This document shows, in pieces, positions 1 to 5,967 of a stretch of 8,968 bases of DNA. Each line of letters begins with the position of its first letter. Position 1 is the first letter of the stretch. The notes below the pieces were generated by a model. The model worked only from the letters and a program-made list of their open reading frames with translations, was not told the origin of the DNA and did no database searches. A program made the position numbers and the translations under genes. The DNA comes from Clostridiales bacterium (GTDB taxonomy: Bacteria; Bacillota; Clostridia; Christensenellales; Aristaeellaceae), in the NCBI GenBank assembly GCA_012522875.1, contig JAAYJP010000188.1, positions 1 to 8,968 on the forward strand, read 5' to 3'.

Positions 1-819
1 GCGGGGAAAACCGGCACCAACTCCGAACAGAAGGGCGTGTTCTTCAGCGGGCTGACAGGGTGGTATTCCGGTGCTGTATGGATCGGGCATGATAACTACA
101 AGGCCCTCTCCTCCAAAACCACCGGCGGCAATTCCGCGGCCAGGCTTTGGCAAATTTTCATGGAGAGAATCCATCAGGACAAGAACCTCCAGAACCGGGA
201 TATCCTGGACGGCGGCCCGGAAAGCTATGGCCTGGTCCGGGTGACCACCTGCGCGGTTTCCGGCCAGCTGGCCACGGAAGCCTGCCGGCATGACGCCATG
301 GGCTATGGCACAGTCACGGACTATGTAGCCCGGGAGGCTGCACCCCAGGTGTCTTGCCAGATGCACCAGAACATCACCACCTGCACTGCCAGCAATATGA
401 TTGCCGGGCCATACTGCCCGCCCGAAACCCGGGCCACCCGGGGGGTGTTGGTGCTCCCCCAGGGGCACCCATTGGCGCGTTTTGCCAATACCCAGTATGC
501 AAATGTGCTGTCCCAATACCTGGGCCCCTACGCGGCGGCGGGCTCCGGGCTCGCCACAGCCCAGACTTGTACGCTCCATACCCATGGCGGGGATTATGGC
601 CAGGGCATTGTCACCAATACCCTCCTGCCAGACGCCCAGGTCCTTCTGATCCAGGCTTCAGCCCAGCTGGCGGCATTGCCGCCCGGGACGCCGCAGTATG
701 ATGGGCTCCTTGGCGCCATTAACAACCTCAACAGCGTCATCAGCCAGAACCCCGGCCTGGACACGCTGGCGGGTGCAATGGGCATCCTGACGCAGGCAAT
801 GGCTGCTGCGATGCCCTGA
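1..819 (+). CDS. Class A penicillin-binding protein, C-terminal part (5' end outside window)
   Basis: The reading frame is open from base 1 to the TGA at 817-819 and gives 272 residues. It begins AGKTGT, so residues 3-5 are the KTG box that lines the transpeptidase active site; the Ser nucleophile (SxxK), SxN motif and any glycosyltransferase domain lie upstream of the window. The next segment, through GWYSGAVWIGHDN, is the usual end of a PBP1A-type transpeptidase domain (glycan-strand cross-linking outside the membrane). The remaining roughly 200 residues form an extracellular tail with six cysteines, including the CAVSGQLATEAC segment, which resembles the cysteine-paired C-terminal region of clostridial class A PBPs; disulfide pairing is inferred. 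The last 60 residues are Ala/Leu-rich and probably helical. The stop codon lies inside a hairpin arm. Family assignment is firm; class A rather than class B rests on the tail and on the position of KTG. Confidence 0.88.
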   Translation, partial: AGKTGTNSEQKGVFFSGLTGWYSGAVWIGHDNYKALSSKTTGGNSAARLWQIFMERIHQDKNLQNRDILDGGPESYGLVRVTTCAVSGQLATEACRHDAMGYGTVTDYVAREAAPQVSCQMHQNITTCTASNMIAGPYCPPETRATRGVLVLPQGHPLARFANTQYANVLSQYLGPYAAAGSGLATAQTCTLHTHGGDYGQGIVTNTLLPDAQVLLIQASAQLAALPPGTPQYDGLLGAINNLNSVISQNPGLDTLAGAMGILTQAMAAAMP

Positions 820-839
820 AGAATCTGCGGATTCTTCAG
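816..839 (+). other. Hairpin overlapping the PBP stop codon
   Basis: A perfect 10-bp inverted repeat, CTGAAGAATC (816-825) and GATTCTTCAG (830-839), encloses a TGCG tetraloop. The TGA stop of the penicillin-binding protein gene lies in the left arm. The position fits a transcription terminator or 3' stabiliser, but GCGGGATAG follows instead of a U-tract, so intrinsic termination is doubtful. The structure is directly visible; its role is inferred. Confidence 0.5.
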
Positions 840-914
840 CGGGATAGAAGACGGAGGCCTTTTCTCCTGCTGGCTGCGCTCACGGCCGGAAAAAACCGTT
901 GAATGTTTTGCATT

Positions 915-933
915 CGGAGGGCTCCGCCCTCCG
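915..933. repeat. GC-rich inverted repeat
   Basis: CGGAGGGC (915-922) and GCCCTCCG (926-933) form a perfect 8-bp stem with a 3-nt TCC loop. No T-run follows on either strand, so a terminator role is weak. It lies between the PBP stop and the second inverted repeat. Confidence 0.55.
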
Positions 934-961
934 GCGCCTGCGGTAAGCTGGCAACATGATT

Positions 962-994
962 AGGGGACAATCCGTTACACATCGATTGTCCCTT
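962..994. repeat. REP-like inverted repeat with GGGACAAT/ATTGTCCC arms
   Basis: GGGACAAT (964-971) pairs perfectly with ATTGTCCC (985-992) across a 13-nt loop. The stem extends to 10 bp (962-971 with 985-994) with one G-U pair. GGGAC-N-GTCCC hairpins recur as short intergenic repeats in several Firmicutes genomes (general knowledge). A single copy is seen here, so calling it a repeat family member is an inference. Its right arm reaches the candidate -35 box of the MATE gene. Confidence 0.45.
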
Positions 995-1021
995 GCCTAT
1001 TCTCCGCCGATATGACAAAAT
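993..1021 (+). promoter_or_regulatory. Candidate promoter for the MATE gene
   Basis: TTGCCT (993-998) and CAAAAT (1016-1021) are separated by 17 bp and match four of six consensus bases each. A TG dinucleotide at 1013-1014 gives an extended -10 element. Transcription would begin near 1028, about 33 nt before the ATG. The -35 overlaps the end of the inverted repeat, which could affect expression. It is weak enough to be chance. Confidence 0.35.
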
Positions 1022-1060
1022 GGCCCAGCCAACAGGGCGAGTGATTTTAAGGCAGGGTTT

Positions 1061-2458
1061 ATGAACCGTTTCAAGCGCGTATTTCTCGGTGACCGGGCGT
1101 TTTACCGCCAGGTCATCGCCATTGTTATCCCGGTGATCATCCAGAACAGCGTTACCAACTTCGTCAACCTCCTGGACAATATCATGGTGGGGCAGCTGGG
1201 CACCGCCCAGGTGTCAGGCGTTGCCATTGCGGGCCAGCTGGTCTTCATTTTCAACCTGCTCATATTCGGAAGCCTTTCAGGTCCCGGCATTTTTGGCGCC
1301 CAGTTTTATGGGGCAAAGAACCTGGAGGGGTTCCGGGATACTTTCCGGCTCAGGATTTGGTTCTGCGGGAGCATTCTGGTGCTGTTCGTCATTTCGACGC
1401 TGGTATTCCATGACCCGCTGATCGGCCTCTTCCTGCAGGGGGAGGGCGATCCGGCTGCAGCGGGGGAGATGCTTGCCTATGGCCGGGAGTACATCCTTTG
1501 GATGCTGCCGGGCATGCTGCCCTTTGCCCTGTGCATGAGCTACGCCAGCGCACTTCGGGAAGCGGGGGAGACCATGCTTCCCATGAAGGCCAGCGTGGTG
1601 GCGGTGCTGACAAACCTGGTGTTCAACTATCTGCTGATATTCGGCCACCTTGGTTTTCCTTCCATGGGGGTCAAGGGCGCTGCCATTGCCACGGTTGTCT
1701 CCCGTTTTCTGGAACTGGCCATCATCCTCTACGCGGTGCATGGAAAAAAACTCTATCCCTTTATGTATGGTGTTTACAGCCGCATGACAGTACCTGGAAA
1801 ACTGATTAAGGCAGTGCTGCGCCGGGGCGCCCCGCTGATGGTCAACGAAGGATTGTGGGCGCTGGGCGTTACCGCGATCAACCAGATCTATTCCATGCGG
1901 GCGCTGCATGTCCTGGCTGCCATCAGCATCGCCAGCACCATCTCAAACCTCTTCAATGTATTATTCCTTTCCATGGGCAACGCTGTGGCGGTGATGGTGG
2001 GCCAGGCCCTGGGTGCCAATGACATGCCCCGTGCCCGCGCCAACGCCTGGCGGCTTATGTTTTTATCCGTATCCCTTTGCGTGATCATTGGCGGCACGAT
2101 GGCCGTCCTGGCCCCGTTCTTCCCCAGGCTCTACAACACGGAGGATTCGGTGCGCAGCCTGGCTGCCGGCATGATCCTGATCTACTCCGCCCTGATGCCC
2201 TTCTTTTCGATCAACCATTCTTCCTACTTTGTCCTGCGTTCAGGCGGCTCCACCGTTGTCACCTTCCTGTTTGACGCGGCCTTCAACTGGGTGGTGATCG
2301 TGCCCTTTTCGCTTTTCCTGGTCCAGGCCACAGCGCTGCCCATTATCACCGTGTTCGCCTTGAGCCAGTCTATTCAGGTATTTAAAAGCGGCATTGGCCT
2401 CATGCTCGTCCGCCATGGCATGTGGCAGAACAACATCGTGGGTGGGCCTCAGCGTTGA
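1061..2458 (+). CDS. MATE family multidrug efflux transporter
   Basis: The 465-residue length is typical for the MATE family (about 450-480, 12 transmembrane helices). These integral membrane pumps export cationic drugs, dyes or metabolites in exchange for Na+ or H+. Family hallmarks are visible: NLLDNIMVGQLG near residues 36-47, FGAQFYGAKN near 78-87 at the end of the second helix region, GVKGAAIAT near 203-211, and the repeat-half counterpart VGQALGAND near 313-321. The two halves reflect the known internal duplication. The hydrophobic segments are spread evenly through the chain with no frameshift. The start at 1061 is supported by AAGG/CAGGG just upstream, although spacing to the nearest purine run is short. 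The gene is preceded by a weak promoter and stands 59 bp before the dehydrogenase, with which it may be partly co-transcribed. The substrate cannot be deduced. Confidence 0.94.
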   Translation: MNRFKRVFLGDRAFYRQVIAIVIPVIIQNSVTNFVNLLDNIMVGQLGTAQVSGVAIAGQLVFIFNLLIFGSLSGPGIFGAQFYGAKNLEGFRDTFRLRIWFCGSILVLFVISTLVFHDPLIGLFLQGEGDPAAAGEMLAYGREYILWMLPGMLPFALCMSYASALREAGETMLPMKASVVAVLTNLVFNYLLIFGHLGFPSMGVKGAAIATVVSRFLELAIILYAVHGKKLYPFMYGVYSRMTVPGKLIKAVLRRGAPLMVNEGLWALGVTAINQIYSMRALHVLAAISIASTISNLFNVLFLSMGNAVAVMVGQALGANDMPRARANAWRLMFLSVSLCVIIGGTMAVLAPFFPRLYNTEDSVRSLAAGMILIYSALMPFFSINHSSYFVLRSGGSTVVTFLFDAAFNWVVIVPFSLFLVQATALPIITVFALSQSIQVFKSGIGLMLVRHGMWQNNIVGGPQR

Positions 2459-2483
2459 AACCACAGCGTGCTTATGATAGACT
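2455..2483 (+). promoter_or_regulatory. Candidate promoter for the alcohol dehydrogenase gene
   Basis: TTGAAA (2455-2460) and TAGACT (2478-2483) are separated by 17 bp. A TG at 2475-2476 makes an extended -10. The -35 overlaps the stop codon of the MATE gene. This would let the dehydrogenase be transcribed independently, with a start near 2490. The -10 matches only four of six bases, so the call is moderate. Confidence 0.42.
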
Positions 2484-2503
2484 CATTTAAACCATGAATG
2501 AAC

Positions 2504-2511
2504 AGGGAGGA
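2504..2511 (+). promoter_or_regulatory. Ribosome binding site that fixes the dehydrogenase start
   Basis: AGGGAGGA lies 6 nt before the ATG at 2518. A longer in-frame start exists at 2494, but it has no purine-rich sequence ahead of it and would place this Shine-Dalgarno inside the coding sequence. The protein from 2518 begins MLNFDLYTPARIVFG, the normal N-terminus of this family. Confidence 0.88.
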
Positions 2512-2517
2512 TTCTCA

Positions 2518-3696
2518 ATGCTGAATTTTGATCTTTATACTCCGGCGCGTATTGTTTTCGGGCGGGGTACCCAGCAGAAAATCGGGGAATTGCTTAAACC
2601 CCATGCCAAAAAGGTGCTTTTGCATTACGGTGGCGGAAGCATCAAGAAAAGCGGCTTGTATGACCAGGTGGTGGCGTCCCTCAAGGAAGCCGGCATCGCC
2701 TTTGTGGAATTGGGCGGTGTGAAGCCCAATCCCCGCCTGTCCCTGGCACGGGAAGGCATTGCCCTGTGCAAACAGGAGGGGGTGGACCTGATTTTGGCGG
2801 TGGGCGGCGGGAGCACCATCGACTCCGCCAAGGCCATTGCCATGGGCGTCTACCATGAAGGCGATGTGTGGGAGATATATGACCAGGGGCTGGCAATCGG
2901 AAAAGCCCTCCCGGTGGCCATCATCCTGACCATTCCGGCGGCGGGCAGCGAATCCAGCGGAGACACGGTCATCAGCAACGAGGAAACCCAGCGCAAGTAT
3001 GGCTACGGCAGCCCGCATCTCAGGCCGCTGATCTCCATCATGAACCCGGAATTGTTTTTCACCCTGCCCGACAACCAGATCGCAAACGGCGTAGCCGACA
3101 TGATGAGCCATGTATTTGAGCGGTATTTTACGAACACCACCCATGTGGACCTGACCGACGCGCTGTGCGAGGCGACGCTCAACACCATTATCGCCAATGC
3201 GCCCCGGCTTCTGGAAAACCCGCAGGATTATGACGCCTGGGCTGAAATCGGATTCGCGGGCACTGTGGCCCATAACGGCCTGGTGGGCATGGGGCGTGAG
3301 CAGGACTGGGCCTGCCATGACATGGAGCATGAGCTTAGCGCCATCTATGACGTGGCCCACGGGGCAGGGCTGGCTGTGCTGACCCCCGCCTGGATGACCT
3401 ATGTCTACAAAGACAACATCGATATGTTCGCCCAGTTTGCAGTGCGGGTGATGGGTGTGACCAAGGGCCTCAGGGACAAGGAGGAACTGGTGAAGGAAGG
3501 CATTGACCGCCTGCGCAGGTTCTACCGCCGGATGGGCCTGCCCCAGACACTCAGCGAGCTGGGCATTGACGGGAGCAATCTGGAGACAATGGCAAAGCGC
3601 GCCACGCGCGTCGCCTATGGCCCGGAAAAACCCCTGGGTGGTCTTAAGAAACTAAAGTGGCAGGATGTGCTGAACATCTACCGGCTCTGCAAATAA
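2518..3696 (+). CDS. Iron-containing alcohol dehydrogenase (butanol dehydrogenase/YugJ type)
   Basis: This 392-residue protein belongs to the group III, metal-dependent alcohol dehydrogenases, which reduce aldehydes to alcohols with NAD(P)H in the cytoplasm; YugJ, clostridial BdhA/BdhB and E. coli YqhD are the closest types. The N-terminal nucleotide-binding domain shows GGGS at 38-41 and GGGSTIDSAK at 96-105. The C-terminal helical domain carries the four metal ligands expected from YqhD numbering: Asp194 and His198 (ADMMSH), His267 (WACHDMEH) and His281 (VAHGAG). All are intact, so the enzyme should be active. The start at 2518 is chosen over 2494 because of the Shine-Dalgarno. A likely role is disposal of fermentation reducing power or detoxification of aldehydes; the natural substrate and NADH versus NADPH preference are not settled. 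The gene has a candidate promoter of its own and ends in a strong terminator. Confidence 0.94.
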   Translation: MLNFDLYTPARIVFGRGTQQKIGELLKPHAKKVLLHYGGGSIKKSGLYDQVVASLKEAGIAFVELGGVKPNPRLSLAREGIALCKQEGVDLILAVGGGSTIDSAKAIAMGVYHEGDVWEIYDQGLAIGKALPVAIILTIPAAGSESSGDTVISNEETQRKYGYGSPHLRPLISIMNPELFFTLPDNQIANGVADMMSHVFERYFTNTTHVDLTDALCEATLNTIIANAPRLLENPQDYDAWAEIGFAGTVAHNGLVGMGREQDWACHDMEHELSAIYDVAHGAGLAVLTPAWMTYVYKDNIDMFAQFAVRVMGVTKGLRDKEELVKEGIDRLRRFYRRMGLPQTLSELGIDGSNLETMAKRATRVAYGPEKPLGGLKKLKWQDVLNIYRLCK

Positions 3697-3709
3697 TTCC
3701 AGGCACAAC

Positions 3710-3741
3710 AAAGGGGCGGATTCGAAGGAATCCGCCCCTTT
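3710..3741. terminator. Strong, probably bidirectional intrinsic terminator
   Basis: A perfect 14-bp stem, left arm 3710-3723 and right arm 3728-3741, has a GGGGCGG core and a GAAG tetraloop. On the plus strand the stem runs into TTTT (3739-3742). On the minus strand it ends TTTGTTGT. It lies 13 bp after the dehydrogenase stop and about 20 bp after the stop of the opposing small membrane protein gene, so it most likely ends both convergent transcripts. Confidence 0.9.
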
Positions 3742-3760
3742 TATGATGCCACAGCGATTG

Positions 3761-4009
3761 TTATCTGCGCACGGCTTTTACAATCGCCAGCAGGATGACT
3801 GAGCCAAGCAGGGCAACCAGGAAGGAACGGATGTCAAAAGCCGTCACTCCCACCTTGCCAATCAGGCTCATGACCAGCCCGCCGATGAAAGCGCCCACAA
3901 TGCCCACGATGATATTGGCAACAGCGCCCATGGAACCGTCGGTTTTCATGATCAGGCTGGCGACCCAGCCTGCCAGCGCGCCCAGGATGATCCATGAAAT
4001 GATGCCCAT
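3761..4009 (-). CDS. GlsB/YeaQ/YmgE family stress-response membrane protein
   Basis: This 82-residue, very hydrophobic protein fits the Pfam family once called transglycosylase-associated protein. Three membrane segments are visible at about residues 3-20, 28-52 and 62-79. The family pattern is clear: an N-terminal IISWIILGALAGWVAS stretch, then the Gly-rich NIIVGIVGAFIGG segment. In enterococci GlsB accompanies the Asp23/Gls24 general stress proteins as a possible membrane anchor; the biochemical function is unknown. The start is well supported by AAAGGAGA 5 nt upstream. It is co-directional with the ABC operon, whose last stop is 131 bp upstream, and I see no clear terminator between them, so read-through is possible. 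No gls24 partner is in the window. A weak TTGACC (plus-strand 4111-4116) lacks a well-spaced -10, so the promoter is unresolved. Confidence 0.93.
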   Translation of the reverse strand: MGIISWIILGALAGWVASLIMKTDGSMGAVANIIVGIVGAFIGGLVMSLIGKVGVTAFDIRSFLVALLGSVILLAIVKAVRR

Positions 4010-4140
4010 AAAGTCTCCTTTCCGGTGCTCCGGTGATGGTTGAGATTACCGGGGCTAACAGAACAAATATAACCGTTTGCGCAGGGTATAAACGAAAATT
4101 GTGGAAGTCGGGTCAATCGAAAGGCCATTGGGATGCCTGC

Positions 4141-5967
4141 TCAGGTGGTTTCAAACTGCGCCTGGTAGAGACTGGCGTAAAAACCATTGCTTTTCATCAA
4201 ATTTTCGTGGTTTCCCTGTTCGATTACAGATCCGTTCCTCACCACCAGGATGTGGTCAGCGTTTCGGATGGTGGAGAGCCGATGGGCGATGACAAAGGAG
4301 GTGCGCCCGCGCATCAGCGCCAGCATGGCTTTCTGGATGCGCTGCTCCGTGCGTGTGTCCACATCGGAGGTGGCTTCATCCAGTATCAGCATCCTGGCGT
4401 TCCCCAGCATGGCCCTGGCAATGGTCAGAAGCTGAGCCTGGCCCTTGGAAACAGCGTGGCCCTTGTCACCAATCGGGGTGTCATAGCCCTGGGGCAGGCG
4501 CATGATGAAGTTGTGGATCATGGCCGCCTTTGCGGCTGCTTCCACCTCGTCCCGGCTGGCGCCGGGCCTTCCGTAGGCGATGTTATCATACACCGTGCCG
4601 TGAAAAAGCCAGTTATCCTGGAGCACCATGGTAAAGGCGCCCCTGAGGCTTTCCCGGGTGAGGGCGTAAATATCTTTCCCATCCACCATGATGCGGCCTG
4701 AATCGATGTCATAAAAGCGCATGAGCAGGTTGATGATGGTGGTTTTGCCGGCGCCGGTCGGCCCCACGATGGCCACCACATCCCCGGGGCGCGCCGTGAG
4801 GGACAGTCCCCTGATGACGGGAACCTGGGGGAGATAGGAGAACGTTACATTCTCAAGGCGCACATCCCCGCGCACGCCGGAGAGCACGTTGGCGCCCAGC
4901 GCGTCCTGTGGTTCAGGTTCAGCGTCCAGAAGCCTGAAAACCCTTTCCGCCGCAGCGAAAGCGGACTGGAGCTCGCCCACAATGCTGGCGGTCTCGTTGA
5001 TGGGGCCGGAGAATTTCCGTGAATACTGCACAAAGGCGGAGATATCCCCCAAGCCCACGCCGCCGGCCAGATACAGAAGGCCGCCGAACACGCTCACCAG
5101 GGCAAGGGAAACATTGTTGATGAAGTTGACAGAGCTGAAGACCAGGGTACCCGCGTATTCTGCCCTCGCGTAGGCGGATACAGCGGCGTCATTGGCCCGG
5201 TCGAAGTTTGAAATGACCTCTTCCTCCCTGGCGTAGGCCTTGGTGGTGCGCTGGCCGTCCATCATCTGTTCCATCATGCCGTTTAGGGCCCCCAGTTGGG
5301 CTGAGCGTTCCCGGAACAGGGGCCGTGCCCGGCCTGTGGCCCAGCGGGTGTACAGGGCGGAGGCGGGCACCGTCACCAGAAACACCAGCACCAGCTGCGG
5401 CGCGATGACCAGCATCATTACCAGGGACACCACCACGGTCACCAGGCTTCGCAGGAGCTGTATCACATCGCTTGAGAGAGACTCGTTTACCGTGTCGATG
5501 TCATACGTGATGACAGAAATCAGGTCACCGGTCTGATGCCGGTCAAAAAACCCCACCGGCAGGGATACCATCCGGTTGAACACGTCCCGGCGCATCCGGG
5601 TGACCACTTTGCGCCGGAGCCTCAGCATCACACGGCTGAGGATATAGCCGATGACGGCGCTTACCAGATAGGCCATGGCCATGAAGCCGGCCATCCTGAT
5701 GATTACCGGAAAGTCCGCTTCCCCCTGGCCCAAGCCAATCGCATCAATCGCGGTCCCTGAGAGCCTGGGCCCCAAAAGTGCAAGGGCGTTTCCCACCACT
5801 GCCAAAATAAGGGACAGCACCAGGAGCCCCCGGTGAACGCCCATATAGCGCCAGAGGCGGCGCATGGTTTTGGCGCGGGAAACCTTTGGCCCGCTGTCCC
5901 TGCGCCCGTCGCCGCTGCGCTCCATGCGGCTCATGCGCCCGCCGCCGATCACCTGGGGATTAGACAT
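4141..5967 (-). CDS. ABC exporter half-transporter, subunit B (consensus catalytic Glu, non-canonical signature)
   Basis: This 608-residue protein fuses a six-helix exporter membrane domain (about residues 40-330) to an ATP-binding domain (about 368-600). A basic, Arg/Gly-rich extension of about 40 residues precedes the first helix, as is common in the second subunit of heterodimeric exporters. Motifs: Walker A GPTGAGKTT 402-410, Q-loop Gln450, signature VSKGQ 506-510 in place of LSGGQ, Walker B ending LILDE with catalytic Glu531, D-loop SDVD 534-537, and switch His562. The start is supported by AAGGAG at 6-nt spacing, lying within the end of the upstream gene; the coding regions overlap by 8 nt (5960-5967), which implies translational coupling. 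It most likely pairs with subunit A to export drugs or lipophilic compounds, as TM288, BmrD and LmrD do. The substrate is unknown. The altered signature sits opposite the degenerate Walker B of subunit A. Confidence 0.94.
   Translation of the reverse strand: MSNPQVIGGGRMSRMERSGDGRRDSGPKVSRAKTMRRLWRYMGVHRGLLVLSLILAVVGNALALLGPRLSGTAIDAIGLGQGEADFPVIIRMAGFMAMAYLVSAVIGYILSRVMLRLRRKVVTRMRRDVFNRMVSLPVGFFDRHQTGDLISVITYDIDTVNESLSSDVIQLLRSLVTVVVSLVMMLVIAPQLVLVFLVTVPASALYTRWATGRARPLFRERSAQLGALNGMMEQMMDGQRTTKAYAREEEVISNFDRANDAAVSAYARAEYAGTLVFSSVNFINNVSLALVSVFGGLLYLAGGVGLGDISAFVQYSRKFSGPINETASIVGELQSAFAAAERVFRLLDAEPEPQDALGANVLSGVRGDVRLENVTFSYLPQVPVIRGLSLTARPGDVVAIVGPTGAGKTTIINLLMRFYDIDSGRIMVDGKDIYALTRESLRGAFTMVLQDNWLFHGTVYDNIAYGRPGASRDEVEAAAKAAMIHNFIMRLPQGYDTPIGDKGHAVSKGQAQLLTIARAMLGNARMLILDEATSDVDTRTEQRIQKAMLALMRGRTSFVIAHRLSTIRNADHILVVRNGSVIEQGNHENLMKSNGFYASLYQAQFETT

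Larger units (their letters stand above)
820..1060. other. Structured non-coding spacer between PBP and MATE genes
   Basis: No convincing gene is present. The only ORF of any length runs on the minus strand at 836-1018 (60 codons); it reads through the two inverted repeats and has no recognisable domain. The stretch holds inverted repeats at 915-933 and 964-992 plus a weak promoter for the MATE gene. The density of symmetric GC-rich sequence is unlike the other short spacers here and could mark a dispersed intergenic repeat, which cannot be tested from one copy. Confidence 0.5.

Noticed and set aside
836..1018. 60-codon minus-strand ORF in the PBP-MATE spacer
   Set aside because: It runs across two inverted repeats, has no clear ribosome binding site or recognisable domain, and is best explained by the GC-rich spacer.
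1277..1909. 210-codon ORF antisense to the MATE gene
   Set aside because: It lies wholly inside a well-recognised transporter, is rich in His, Gln and Pro as expected for an antisense frame of GC-rich coding DNA, and shows no domain.
2494..2517. Longer dehydrogenase start adding eight residues (MNEQGGFS)
   Set aside because: The extension is simply translation of the Shine-Dalgarno region, there is no upstream ribosome binding site, and family members begin at the equivalent of 2518.
2515..3360. 281-codon ORF antisense to the alcohol dehydrogenase
   Set aside because: Long open antisense frames are common in GC-rich genes. The plus strand carries all dehydrogenase motifs and ligands, and the antisense product is not recognisable.
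4022..4052. CCGGTGAT/ATTACCGG near-hairpin in the leader of the small membrane protein gene
   Set aside because: In the transcribed (minus) orientation it contains an A-C mismatch and is short, so I do not call a leader structure or riboswitch.
4033..4701. 222-codon plus-strand ORF
   Set aside because: It overlaps the ATP-binding end of ABC subunit B in antisense and has no domain or ribosome binding site.
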